From Pseudanabaena galeata CCNP1313 (GTDB lineage: Bacteria > Cyanobacteriota > Cyanobacteriia > Pseudanabaenales > Pseudanabaenaceae), in contig NZ_CP112874.1 of the NCBI RefSeq assembly GCF_029910235.1, positions 4,578,501-4,642,500 of the forward strand: 64,000 bases of DNA. Direction: 5' to 3'. This document shows positions 44,505-53,991 of the stretch, piece by piece (positions within the stretch are counted from its first letter, which is position 1; each line of letters starts with the position of its first letter). The notes under the pieces are model-generated. The model did no database searches. It saw only the letters and a list, made by a program, of their open reading frames with translations, and was not told the origin of the DNA. The translations under genes and the position numbers were made by a program.

Positions 44505-44533
44505 ATTTATAAAGCTGATCGAGCTTTATAAAT
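44505..44533. promoter_or_regulatory. Perfect dyad in the leader of the dehydrogenase gene
   Basis: ATTTATAAAGCT-GATCG-AGCTTTATAAAT has 12-bp arms and ends 8 bases before the start codon. It can be an operator or an RNA hairpin masking the ribosome binding site. Confidence 0.6.
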
Positions 44534-44605
44534 TTACTATATAGTCAGCTACAGCTAGAGTTTCTCGTATCCTCATGAAGAATTACCGAAAAAAGCTAGC
44601 TATAA

Positions 44606-44643
44606 ATAAAAGTGGCGGCGCTTCGCGCCGCCACTTTTATTTT
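44606..44643 (-). terminator. Terminator after the first hybrid kinase gene
   Basis: AATAAAAGTGGCGGCGC-TTC-GCGCCGCCACTTTTATT. Confidence 0.75.
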
Positions 44644-44667
44644 GGGTTTTCAGTAAATCTTTTACTA

Positions 44668-47600
44668 CTATAGAAACTGTTGGATTAAAGTGGCTAGTTG
44701 TTTGAGTTTGATCGGTTTACTGAGATATTCATTGGCTCCAGCCGCCAAACATTTCTCGCGATCGCCTTCCATGACAAGTGCCGTCACCGCAACAATTGGG
44801 ACATCAATTAAATTCTGAGCGCGAATCTGTTTGATCGCTTCAAGTCCATCCATACCAGGCATTTGGATATCCATTAGGACTAAATTTGGCTGCTCTGACA
44901 ACACCAAGTTAATTGCCTCCAGTCCATTTTTGGCAATAATCAGCCGATAGCCCTTGGCTTCTAAATAGCTAGAAATTGTCATGATATTCGCTTCATTATC
45001 TTCGGCTAGCAAAATTAGCGGCGAAGAATCGGTCGGGTCATTAGTTAAGGCGATCGCTTCTGAATCTAACTTTGGTGATGCTTGAGGAAAAGGAATCGAG
45101 GTGCTGTCATAGGGGAGTGAGATGGTGAAACGACTGCCAACATCTAATTCACTAGTGACATTAACGTATCCATGATGTAGTTCGACTATGCGTTTGACTA
45201 GCGCTAACCCCAACCCCGCTCCATCATATTGACGGTTGAGAGCGCTATCGATTTGGACAAAGGGTTGGAATAGTGTTTTTAGAGCATCAGGGGCGATGCC
45301 GATACCTGTATCGATGACAGCAAAATGTAACCAGTGAGTGGGTTTAATATCATTATCTGCATTTACAGATTCGAGTGTCACTTCTAAAGTGATTTGCCCC
45401 TCGTCTGGCGTAAATTTCACAGCATTGTTGAGCAGATTGATTAACACTTGGCGAATGCGACGTTCATCGATCATCATTTCAGGAAGGACAGGCGCGACCT
45501 CCATAATTAAATGCAGTTTTTTTTGCATGGACTGCTGCTTGACAAACATCATACTGGACTGGCAAAGCCGATTAACATCGGTTAAGGAGCAATCCAAGAC
45601 CAATTTACCTGCTTCTATTTTGGAGAGATCGAGGATGTCATTGATTAGTTCTAGTAAATGATTGCCGCTCCTTTCAATGATTGGTAATATTCTTCTCTGC
45701 TCTTCACTAAGTGAACCAAAGACCTCATCCATTAGCCCCTCCGTAATGCCCAGAATTGCATTGAGAGGAGTGCGAAGTTCATGACTCATATTGGCGAGAA
45801 ACTCATCTTTGTGACGAGTAGTACGCGCTAGTTCTTGGTTAGATATGGCTAGTTGTTGATTTGTTTCGATTAATTGTTGTTGCGCTTGTTTGCGTTCCGA
45901 TAGTTCTTGTTGCAATCGTTCAAACAAACTGGCTTGTTGAATGGCGATCGCTAATTGATTAGCGATTTGTTGTAGCAGTTGCGCCTCAGACTCTAGCCAT
46001 ACTCGTTTGGTTTGACAAGCATGAATAACCAAAACACCCCAGATCTTTTTAGTTGTCGTAGGTGAAACCCATTGATGGGTTTCGATCCCATGCAAATCTT
46101 GGAGGATTGGGGCGACGATCTTGGACTTAACCTGACCTTCGAGGGAATATTCAATGAGGCAATCTGTCCAGACATCATTCATGACATCAGGAACAATGCG
46201 AGGTTTGCCATGCCAGTAACAATCGAGAATATCCTGCGCCCAAACTTCATTCTCCCAACTACGGGATTTGAGTTTTGGAAAATTATCGCTCACAGATTCT
46301 TCAACTATTTGGCTGCGACCATCATTAAATAGTTGAAAAATGATCACGCGATCGCCATCAAACAAATCTCTGACCTGTTGAGTTACTGCTGCCAAGATTT
46401 CAGGGATATTTAATGATTCACGAATTTGTTGAGTGAGAGCCTCCAACATTTGCTGCTGACGCAATTGTTGGCGAATGATTTGCTCGGCTTGTTTGCGATC
46501 GCTAATATCACGGCATACACAAATCAACAAATCATCCTCTGTAATGGTGAGCGACAATCCCTCAGTAAAAGTAGTTCCATCTTTACGGATAGCGATCGCT
46601 TCTCCTCGCCAACTGCGATCGCGTCCTAGTACAGGAAATACTTCCCGTGCAAATCGAGCAAGTTCCTCTGGTGCATACAACTGTGTCCAAGATTTGCCTA
46701 TAAGCTCTTCAGCCTTTTTATAACCAAACATTTCTAGGTGCGCTTGGTTCAAATAGATGTATTTATTCTCTTGTAAAATCGCAATTCCATCGATTGCTGC
46801 TTCCATCGCCGAAAGTTGTTGTTGCAATGCTTTTTCAGCATGTTTGCGATCACTGATATCACGGACAATCCAGAAAAATTGAATTTCCTTAGTAGCGAGA
46901 CTAATATTTTTTGTGACAGTAACTTCAACAGGAAAAGAATTTCCCTGTCGAGATACCAGCGTAGTTTCCCAATTTGCATTAGTAATGACTGACGTTAGCA
47001 GATGATTGAGTCGGCCATAGAAAATCTCGCTTTGGTTAGGGGCAAAAAAAACAATGAATGGCTTACCTACAATCAACTCACGGTCGATCGCTAATTGGTT
47101 TAAGATTGCTTGGTTTGCCTCTTTAATGTTGCCAGATACGTCAGTAACGAGATAGCCATCGGGAGAAAAGATAAATAAATTGTGGTAGCGTACCTGTTCG
47201 TCTTCCAGATGATGTTGTTTCTCAATTAGTTCTTCAGTACTGCTTCTCAACTCCTCAATCGTGCATTGCAAATCTTCACTTGTCCTTACTAATAAGGCAT
47301 TACTTTCTTCTAGCGCAGTTCGCTGACTTACCATCAAAGCTTCAGCTTCTAATCTGACTAGTTCTGGCAAATTTAGAAATTGGAGTAAGAGCGTCTGGGT
47401 CACAATCCCCACTAATTCATTCTGATCACCTATGACCACTAGTCTATGGATATCTCGCTGTTCCATTAGTTGCTGTACAGCATTGAGCGATTCTTTAGCA
47501 TAGACCGTAACTATTGGCTGGCTCATTACCTCGTGCATCAACAAGCGATCAAGCGGTTGACGCTCAATCGTCAATCGCACTACATCCCGCTCAGTCAAAA

Positions 47601-47811
47601 TTCCGATCGCCTGCCCATCTTCTACCACCAATACACAGCTTGATCTTGCCTTTAGGTACAGTTGCTCTAAATGACTTGGACGAAGACCTTTGTCCTGCAC
47701 GACAATCATTTGAGCGATCGCATCAATGACGCGCTCGTTAGAATTAACTACTAAAGGATTACTAACTATTGCTAGCTTTAGTTCATTAAGCTTAGTATCT
47801 ATGGTAAACAT
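44668..47811 (-). CDS. Hybrid histidine kinase with CBS pair, two PAS, GAF and receiver domains
   Basis: 1047 residues in the order: two CBS motifs (1-155), PAS (about 210-325), PAS (about 335-455), GAF (about 465-650), coiled coil, HisKA with F-L-A-N-M-S-H-E-L-R-T-P-L-N (about 700), HATPase (G-L-G-L-A-L-V-K-R-I about 860) and receiver with D in V-L-M-D-I-Q-M-P-G-M-D (about 975). There is no membrane segment, so it is cytosolic; the CBS pair may bind adenyl nucleotides and GAF/PAS a small molecule or chromophore, though no bilin cysteine is evident. It is a paralogue of the gene at 48175. Phosphorelay within one chain is expected; the output partner is not in the window. Confidence 0.93.
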   Translation of the reverse strand: MFTIDTKLNELKLAIVSNPLVVNSNERVIDAIAQMIVVQDKGLRPSHLEQLYLKARSSCVLVVEDGQAIGILTERDVVRLTIERQPLDRLLMHEVMSQPIVTVYAKESLNAVQQLMEQRDIHRLVVIGDQNELVGIVTQTLLLQFLNLPELVRLEAEALMVSQRTALEESNALLVRTSEDLQCTIEELRSSTEELIEKQHHLEDEQVRYHNLFIFSPDGYLVTDVSGNIKEANQAILNQLAIDRELIVGKPFIVFFAPNQSEIFYGRLNHLLTSVITNANWETTLVSRQGNSFPVEVTVTKNISLATKEIQFFWIVRDISDRKHAEKALQQQLSAMEAAIDGIAILQENKYIYLNQAHLEMFGYKKAEELIGKSWTQLYAPEELARFAREVFPVLGRDRSWRGEAIAIRKDGTTFTEGLSLTITEDDLLICVCRDISDRKQAEQIIRQQLRQQQMLEALTQQIRESLNIPEILAAVTQQVRDLFDGDRVIIFQLFNDGRSQIVEESVSDNFPKLKSRSWENEVWAQDILDCYWHGKPRIVPDVMNDVWTDCLIEYSLEGQVKSKIVAPILQDLHGIETHQWVSPTTTKKIWGVLVIHACQTKRVWLESEAQLLQQIANQLAIAIQQASLFERLQQELSERKQAQQQLIETNQQLAISNQELARTTRHKDEFLANMSHELRTPLNAILGITEGLMDEVFGSLSEEQRRILPIIERSGNHLLELINDILDLSKIEAGKLVLDCSLTDVNRLCQSSMMFVKQQSMQKKLHLIMEVAPVLPEMMIDERRIRQVLINLLNNAVKFTPDEGQITLEVTLESVNADNDIKPTHWLHFAVIDTGIGIAPDALKTLFQPFVQIDSALNRQYDGAGLGLALVKRIVELHHGYVNVTSELDVGSRFTISLPYDSTSIPFPQASPKLDSEAIALTNDPTDSSPLILLAEDNEANIMTISSYLEAKGYRLIIAKNGLEAINLVLSEQPNLVLMDIQMPGMDGLEAIKQIRAQNLIDVPIVAVTALVMEGDREKCLAAGANEYLSKPIKLKQLATLIQQFL

Positions 47812-47868
47812 TAAGGTTAAAAATTACGCAATTTACGCAATTGATAGTGCTTTCCCGAAAAATATTTG

Positions 47869-47912
47869 ATACCAATTCACGAAAGTATAGCAACACTTGT
47901 GTGAATTGGTAT
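47869..47912. repeat. Palindromic repeat ATACCAATTC...GAATTGGTAT (copy 2 of 3)
   Basis: ATACCAATTCACGAAAG ... TGTGTGAATTGGTAT. Complete on both sides, unlike the copies at 3768 and 52139. Confidence 0.75.
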
Positions 47913-47914
47913 TA

Positions 47915-48174
47915 CTGATGTTACATGGAACAAAGATCGTTATCATGTTTCCGTGTCTTCTTAAAAGAGGATTTGCAGACTAAATCCCTACATATAGCTA
48001 TAGCCATTCTTGTTAGGACATAAAACCCAAATAATGTGAGGCGGCGCGAAGCGCCACCTCACATTATTTGGGTTTTGACTTGTCCTGATACAGGTGGCTA
48101 TAGCTATATTTGTAAAGGTAGGGGGCTTGGTCTCCAAGCCCTAATCTCAGCGTAGCATTCTACCTAACATCTAT
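47915..48174. mobile_element. Degenerate family 1 MITE with a nested family 3 element (copy D)
   Basis: Left end CTGATGTTACATGGAA (47915-47930). The right end TTCTACCTAACATCTA (48159-48174) matches the family 1 TIR complement at 13 of 16 bases and stops one base before the downstream gene's stop codon. No target duplication is visible. Inside are a full family 3 element and the hairpin GGGGCTTGGTCTCCAAGCCC, also seen at 59157. Confidence 0.55.
47993..48108. mobile_element. TATAGC-end MITE, family 3 variant, nested in copy D
   Basis: TATAGCTATAGCCATTCTTG at the left and its near complement CAGGTGGCTATAGCTATA at the right, central stem AATAATGTGAGGCGGCGC / GCGCCACCTCACATTATT. Same subfamily as 27396-27512. 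Confidence 0.8.
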
Positions 48175-51100
48175 TTAGTTTAAAAACTGTTGAATCGCTG
48201 TGGTCAGTTGCTTGAGCTTAATCGGTTTACTCAAATAATCATTAGCACCAGCTTGCAGACATTTCTCGCGATCTCCTGTCATCGCCAGAGCTGTAAGGGC
48301 TATAATCGGGGTCATAACATGTTTGTTGCGGATATACTTGATTGCCTCTAGTCCATCCATCTCTGGCATTTGAATATCCATTAAGATCAAATCGGGCTGC
48401 TTTGATTGTACTAGAGTCACCGCTTGTTGTCCATTTTTAGCAAGAATGACTCGATATCCCTTGGCTTGAAGATAGCTAGAAATTGTCATAATATTCGCTT
48501 CGTTATCTTCTGCGAGCAAAATTAAGGGAAGAGAGATTGTCTCATCATCATTTTTGACGGAAATGTTAGGTGATGAAATATTAGCCAATGACTTTTTGGG
48601 AAGCGGTAAGACCAATTCATTGAATGGAAGCTCGATCGCAAAGCAACTACCCACACCAACCTCACTGGTGACACTAGCACGACCACCATGCAGTTCGACA
48701 ATTCTTTTAACAAGCGCTAAGCCCAACCCTGTGCCATCATATTGACGATTGAGAGCGCTATCAACTTGGATAAAAGGTTGGAATAGAGTTTTTAAGTTTT
48801 CAGGAGAAATACCTATACCTGTATCGATCACCTCGAACTTGACCCAATGCGTAATATCTTTCTCACAAGAAGCGATCGCCTCATTTAGGGAGACTTCTAA
48901 GGTAATGCTGCCTCCTTCTGGAGTAAATTTCACGGCATTGTTCAGCAGATTGATTAATACTTGACGAATCCGACGTTCATCAACCATTAGTTCAGGTAAA
49001 ACAGGAGCCAACTTAATATTCAGATTGATATTCTTTTGCCTTGCCTGCTGTTTGACAAATACCAAACTGGCCTGACTAAGCTGACTAATATTACTAGATG
49101 CATAGTCTAGAGTTACCTTGCCTGCTTCGATTTTTGCGAGATCGAGGATATCGTTAATTAGCTCTAGCAGATGGTTACCGCTACGTTCAACTGTGAGTAA
49201 TGCTCTCTGTTGTTGTGGATTAATTGCTCCAAAGACTTTTTCCTGTAAACCTTCGGTGATGCCAAGAATGGCATTAAGAGGAGTGCGGAGTTCATGACTC
49301 ATATTTGCCAGAAATTCATCTTTAAGCCTCGTAGCACGAACCAGAATTTCGTTGGAGACTTCTAGCTCATGATTAGTCTCAGCAAGTTTTTGCTGTGCTT
49401 GCCTGAGATCGGTGATATCAACCACTACACAAACACAATCATCTGTTGTCAGCATGGCTACACCAATGAGTACATGCACAAGAGTGCCATTCTTGTGGTA
49501 GTAGGCTTTTTCCCAAGGATCGATTTTGCCATACATTTTTAAGTAGGCGATCGCATCTAGATCTAGCTGTTGATATTCAGGAGGAGTAATGGTTGCCCAA
49601 TTTATTTGTTTAGTATCGAGTTCTTCTCGTCTATAGCCAATCATCTCTAAAAAGCGATCGTTAGCCTCGTCAACCTGACCATCAAAGCTCGTAAACATCA
49701 TCCCCACAACATTCGATTCAAACACCTGTCGAAAACGGTTTTCACTGTCTCGCAGAGCCGCCTCCGCAAGTTGATGCTCGTGCTGGGCTGCTTTCTGAGC
49801 GCTAATATCTCTAAAAACACAGACAAAACCGATCATGCAATCATTGTGATCCTTGATAGCCTTGACTGATAGCGATATGGGAAGACGATAGCCATCCTTG
49901 CAAATAACTGTCCATTCTTCTTCGCTGACTAGTCCTTGTCTTGCTTTAGCAACCAATACTTCTTGTTCAGAAATATCTTGTCTAAGTTCTACAGAGAGGG
50001 AAGCGGCTCGATCAATTAACTCTTGAAAATCGTAAAAATCTTGAAGATTATTTATGCCAACCACTTTGTCAGCACGGTAACCCAGCATATTCTCCGCACC
50101 AGCATTAAAGGTCTGAATAATGTTATGGCAATTAGTGGAAATGATTGCGTAATTGGTACTATCGAGAATAGCGCGATGTAAACTGCTCACTTGTAAAAGT
50201 TCATGCGTCCGTTCTTCCACTCTAGCTTCTAACTCTTGATTGAGTTGATGGAGTCGGATTTCTGCTTGCTTCAGTTTAGTGATGTCTTGGGCTGTGCCAC
50301 GGGACATAATCGGCGAGCCATCTGCATCGTAAAAGGTTTCACATTTTTCTTGCACATACTTAATATATCCATCAAATAGGAGCACACGATGGACTACATT
50401 GTAGGGAGTGCGATCAACTAGATGTTTTTGGTAGAGAGCATTAACCATATCCCGATCATCGGGATGAATCGCACTGAGAAACCCCGCATAGGTTGAGTCA
50501 AATTGCTGTGGATCAATCTCAAAAATCTTAAATATTTCATCTGACCAACAAAGAGAGTTAGTCCGTAGATCCAATTCCCAATTCCCTAAGTTCGCGATTC
50601 GTTGGGCTTCTCGGAAGAGTTTTTCAGTGTGCCGCAACTCATTTTCCGATTGTTTGCGATCGCTAATATCTCGTACTAATAGTAGAACTTCATTTTCGTC
50701 ATAGGGAAAGATGCGTACCTCCTCAATATGAATCTTATCGCCATCGGAAAAGTCCTGCTCATAAATCTGGATAGAGTTGGTTTCTAAAGCACGCTCCACA
50801 AATTCGAGGCGTTGTTTGACAATATCAGGAGGAAGTGTTTTGGATATATGATTTCCCTCTAATTGAGAGCGATCGCCAATAATCCGATGGGTTTCAGGAA
50901 TCCGCGCAAATTCTAAGTAAATGCCATCCCGATTCATCCGCATGAATAGATCGGGAATAGCTTTGATTAAGGCGCGTTGATGGGCTTCAATTTGCTGTAA
51001 TGACTCTTCAGCGCGTTGTCGTTCTGTTAGTTCATTTTGGAGTAGCTGATAAGTGTTTGATTGCTGAATGGCGATCGCAAATTGAACAGATATCCTCTGC

Positions 51101-52062
51101 AATAGTCTCACATCTTCTGGCTGCCAATTGCGATCTTCTTGGCATTGATGTCCGATCAGAAGCCCCCATAGTTGTCCTAATACCCGAATTGGCACGACAA
51201 GATTTGCTTTGACTTGATACTGTTCTAGCAACTTGATATGGCAGGGGGTATAGCCTGCGGTGTAAATATTGTTGGCAAAGACTGGATGATCGTGGCTGTA
51301 TAGGTTGGAAGATTTCTCCTGAAAACAAGAGTCTTGAATGTGTTTGCCCAAGGACTTAAATAACTTATTTGTAACGGATTCAGCAATGATGATCCCGCTC
51401 CAGTCAGATTGAAATTGATATACCAACACGCGATCGCATTCTAAAAATGCACGGACTTCTGTAACACAAATATCCAAAATCTCTTGGAGATTGAGGGAAC
51501 TACGAATGCGATCGGCAATTTCTGCGACTAGTTGATCGCGTTTTGCAATCATCTGTAAGGAGACAATTCGATCTTCTACTTGTCTCTCTAGATCAACGCC
51601 AATTGATTGAAAGATTTGCCACAAACTTTCATGGGTGAGCATTCCCACGATGCGATCTTGCTCATCCACGATGGGCAGATGGCGTAAATGATGTTGCCGA
51701 AGAAAGTTGATGGCTGACCATAAATCTGTGCAGTCTGACTCGCGCAAAGTGATCGCTGAGGTCATGACATCTCTGATGATCAAACAATCTAGGGGTAACA
51801 TTTGGGCGCTAAGGCGGACTACATCAGCCTCAGTAAAAATCCCAACCACTTTGCCATCTTCTACTACCAGAACACAACCTGCCCTCAGTTCTGCGTTGTA
51901 CTGATTAAGTAGAGGCGTAAAACCATTAGTCTCGTGGTATGGCGATCGCGCACTAACCATTTGGGCGATCGCTTCCATAACGGTTGCATGGGGCGTAACG
52001 ACTAAAGGGTTATGAACAATTGCTGACTTCAGTTCAAGTAGTTTTGGGTTAGATATGTTCAA
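48175..52062 (-). CDS. Hybrid histidine kinase with CBS pair, GAF, several PAS and receiver domains
   Basis: 1295 residues: two CBS motifs (1-155), GAF (about 175-345), PAS (about 360-475), PAS with PAC (about 485-610), PAS (about 645-765), PAS (about 790-900), HisKA (F-L-A-N-M-S-H-E-L-R-T-P-L-N, about 930), HATPase (G-T-G-L-G-L-A-L-V-K-R-I, about 1090) and receiver (L-I-L-M-D-I-Q-M-P-E-M-D, about 1220). No membrane segment. The CBS, kinase and receiver ends are closely similar to the kinase at 44668, so the pair arose by duplication with shuffling of the middle domains. Cys in the GAF domain could not be matched to a bilin site. Confidence 0.93.
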   Translation of the reverse strand: MNISNPKLLELKSAIVHNPLVVTPHATVMEAIAQMVSARSPYHETNGFTPLLNQYNAELRAGCVLVVEDGKVVGIFTEADVVRLSAQMLPLDCLIIRDVMTSAITLRESDCTDLWSAINFLRQHHLRHLPIVDEQDRIVGMLTHESLWQIFQSIGVDLERQVEDRIVSLQMIAKRDQLVAEIADRIRSSLNLQEILDICVTEVRAFLECDRVLVYQFQSDWSGIIIAESVTNKLFKSLGKHIQDSCFQEKSSNLYSHDHPVFANNIYTAGYTPCHIKLLEQYQVKANLVVPIRVLGQLWGLLIGHQCQEDRNWQPEDVRLLQRISVQFAIAIQQSNTYQLLQNELTERQRAEESLQQIEAHQRALIKAIPDLFMRMNRDGIYLEFARIPETHRIIGDRSQLEGNHISKTLPPDIVKQRLEFVERALETNSIQIYEQDFSDGDKIHIEEVRIFPYDENEVLLLVRDISDRKQSENELRHTEKLFREAQRIANLGNWELDLRTNSLCWSDEIFKIFEIDPQQFDSTYAGFLSAIHPDDRDMVNALYQKHLVDRTPYNVVHRVLLFDGYIKYVQEKCETFYDADGSPIMSRGTAQDITKLKQAEIRLHQLNQELEARVEERTHELLQVSSLHRAILDSTNYAIISTNCHNIIQTFNAGAENMLGYRADKVVGINNLQDFYDFQELIDRAASLSVELRQDISEQEVLVAKARQGLVSEEEWTVICKDGYRLPISLSVKAIKDHNDCMIGFVCVFRDISAQKAAQHEHQLAEAALRDSENRFRQVFESNVVGMMFTSFDGQVDEANDRFLEMIGYRREELDTKQINWATITPPEYQQLDLDAIAYLKMYGKIDPWEKAYYHKNGTLVHVLIGVAMLTTDDCVCVVVDITDLRQAQQKLAETNHELEVSNEILVRATRLKDEFLANMSHELRTPLNAILGITEGLQEKVFGAINPQQQRALLTVERSGNHLLELINDILDLAKIEAGKVTLDYASSNISQLSQASLVFVKQQARQKNINLNIKLAPVLPELMVDERRIRQVLINLLNNAVKFTPEGGSITLEVSLNEAIASCEKDITHWVKFEVIDTGIGISPENLKTLFQPFIQVDSALNRQYDGTGLGLALVKRIVELHGGRASVTSEVGVGSCFAIELPFNELVLPLPKKSLANISSPNISVKNDDETISLPLILLAEDNEANIMTISSYLQAKGYRVILAKNGQQAVTLVQSKQPDLILMDIQMPEMDGLEAIKYIRNKHVMTPIIALTALAMTGDREKCLQAGANDYLSKPIKLKQLTTAIQQFLN

Positions 52063-52106
52063 GAGTATTTACCAAAAAAAATATCTATATAAAATATCTA
52101 AATAAG

Positions 52107-52140
52107 ATTAGTAAGGTGGGGCAAGCCCCACCTTACTAAT
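52107..52140. repeat. Perfect palindrome in the leader of the second hybrid kinase
   Basis: ATTAGTAAGGTGGGGC-AA-GCCCCACCTTACTAAT, 16-bp arms with a 2-nt centre, 45 bp upstream of the start codon. Confidence 0.75.
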
Positions 52141-52178
52141 ACCAATTCACGGAAGTGTGACAACACTTTAGAGAATTA
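52139..52178. repeat. Palindromic repeat ATACCAATTC...GAATT (copy 3 of 3)
   Basis: Abuts the previous palindrome. Similar to 3768-3807, and both are followed by AAAA(A/G)CCAAA-type sequence. The stretch 52180-52560 shows no gene. Confidence 0.65.
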
Positions 52179-52561
52179 AAAGCCAAACCCTGTAAGGGTT
52201 TTAAAGACATAAAATGGCGCACCCATTTTGAGCTTTGGGATAATAGGTAGCAACTTGGATTAAATAAGTATTTAGACATAGGTAAACTAAAAAAGCGGGA
52301 AGCTCTAGATAACCGAGCATCGGATGTCTAAAGCTCTAATTTTTGGGTTTAAGTAGAATGAGCTACTTATCATGGAATTAATATTTAGAAAGTCATATAA
52401 TCGCTTTTCAGACAATATTTTTATATCATCTAAAAATAAGTTTTATGGCTTAAATGTCACAGATCTTAGTTTAGTTAAACTCCCCCTTATCCCTAAGTCT
52501 GATCATACTACCTTCCCAGTTAATAATTTAGTGATGAGCCACTAAGTTACTCACATTAATT

Positions 52562-52602
52562 TATACCAAAACACAAAATGGCATAGCCATTTTATGTTTT
52601 GG
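52562..52602. repeat. Long palindrome ATACCAAAACACAAAATGGC... (copy 2 of 2)
   Basis: Related to 15744-15790; the stem holds a few changed pairs. Confidence 0.75.
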
Positions 52603-52611
52603 TAGTAGCTA

Positions 52612-52704
52612 GTATAAATCAAACCCCAAGAAGTGAGGTGCGGCGCTTTGCGCCGCACCTCACTTCTTGGGATGTATGTCCTAAGCAAAACTTGCTTTGC
52701 TATA
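52612..52704. mobile_element. TATAGC-end element, family 3, damaged at the left
   Basis: Stem CCCAAGAAGTGAGGTGCGGCGC / GCGCCGCACCTCACTTCTTGGG and the right end GTCCTAAGCAAAACTTGC...GCTATA match family 3; the left TATAGC end is lost. Confidence 0.65.
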
Positions 52705-52779
52705 GCATCCGACACACTTTAGTCGGCTATGGACTATTGGCAAGCAACAAGATACTCCTATGGATATTTTATTTATCAG

Positions 52780-52827
52780 TTAATCAGCTAAAAAGTGGCG
52801 GCAGAGCCGCCACTTTTTAGCTGATTA
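52780..52827 (-). terminator. Long hairpin at the end of the acyl-ACP reductase gene
   Basis: TTAATCAGCTAAAAAGTGGC ... and its complement, including GCGGC-AGA-GCCGC; over 20 bp of stem. The stop codon of the gene (52817-52819) lies within the hairpin. Confidence 0.75.
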
Positions 52828-53836
52828 ATGGTCTGAATCCATGTTTGATTGACACTTCGCCAATTTTGTCCATGTTCTCGATACTGATTTGGTTGCGTCC
52901 CCAAGAGAAATTAGTGTGCCAACCTTCAAATTCTAAAAGCATCGCTTCCGCAAAACAGGCAAAAAGCTGACGGGCAGGAGCTGTCATATTTACGATTTTC
53001 ATGATTTTCCAATCAATATCCAGACTATGCTCAACAATGCCCCCATCAATCACATGAATACCTTCTTCTTGAACCAGAGTAGACATATTTTTAGGATAGC
53101 CGCCATCAATCAGGATGCAAGGATGCTTGAGGGTGGCAGGGTCGATCGCCATCCCCTTAGCCATACTCGCCACCCACACAATAATGTCAGACTGCGGTAG
53201 CGCCTCATCAATCTCTAAAACCTTACCGCGACCAAGTTGAGCTTGTAGCTCCTGCAATCGCTCCCGATTACGAGCAACTAGCAATAATTCTTTGATATTA
53301 GTCCGCGCATCCAGCCATCGACAAACCGCACTGCCGATGTCACCTGTTGCGCCGCAGACTGTGACCGTGGCTTTAGCTAGGTCAATCCCAAATTTACGAC
53401 TTGCTTCTTCGATCTGACGACATATGATATAGGCGGTATGCGTATTCCCCGTAGTAAAGCGATTAAATTCTAGTTGAATGTTTCTCACACTCGACATCTG
53501 ACTAAGATTGAAATTCTCGAAAATAATCGAGGAGAATCCTCCCAAAGCAGTGATATCCACATCATTCTTTTGAGCAAGAGCCATTGCATTGAGGATCTTG
53601 CGAATGGCAGTTTTGATTTTACTGCCTGCCAACATTTCAGGTAAAAAACAGGACTCTACATATAGTCCCTCGATCTGCTGACCTGTGGCACTCGTAACCT
53701 TGATGCGATCGACAATTTGGGGCGGGGCGCTACACCAAAATTCCAAACCTTGATCGGCGTATTCGGGATAGCCTAATTCCCTTGCTACAGACTGAGCGTG
53801 TTCAAGACTTGTCAAATGCCCTATAAGACCAAACAT
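52817..53836 (-). CDS. aar: Long-chain acyl-ACP reductase (AAR)
   Basis: A 339-residue reductase that turns acyl-ACP into fatty aldehyde, the first step of cyanobacterial alkane synthesis. It starts [15 protein letters not shown], the family start. The NADPH Rossmann motif is [14 protein letters not shown] (about residues 161-174), and a Cys in [12 protein letters not shown] (about 236) lies near the active site; the acylated Cys of the family is further on. It follows the ADO gene by 155 bp and would be co-expressed with it. A hairpin of heptamer repeats lies between them. Confidence 0.96.
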   Translation of the reverse strand: MFGLIGHLTSLEHAQSVARELGYPEYADQGLEFWCSAPPQIVDRIKVTSATGQQIEGLYVESCFLPEMLAGSKIKTAIRKILNAMALAQKNDVDITALGGFSSIIFENFNLSQMSSVRNIQLEFNRFTTGNTHTAYIICRQIEEASRKFGIDLAKATVTVCGATGDIGSAVCRWLDARTNIKELLLVARNRERLQELQAQLGRGKVLEIDEALPQSDIIVWVASMAKGMAIDPATLKHPCILIDGGYPKNMSTLVQEEGIHVIDGGIVEHSLDIDWKIMKIVNMTAPARQLFACFAEAMLLEFEGWHTNFSWGRNQISIENMDKIGEVSIKHGFRPLIS

Positions 53837-53876
53837 CGATTGCGTTACCAGTTACAGTTGTCAGTTATTAATTTGC

Positions 53877-53987
53877 GGTGATTGGTGATTGGTAATTGGT
53901 GATTGGTGTTTGGCTTTTAGAAAAGTAGTATTTATTACGTCTTTACCTAAAAAGCTAATTTTCAATCACCGATTACCAATTACCAAC
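53877..53987. repeat. Heptamer repeat and inverted repeat between ado and aar
   Basis: Five units of GGTGATT-type heptamers (53877-53911) and, 52 bp on, their inverse CAATCACCGATTACCAATTACC (53963-53985). The two can pair into a long hairpin in the intergenic RNA of the alkane operon. Confidence 0.8.
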
Positions 53988-53991
53988 TAAA

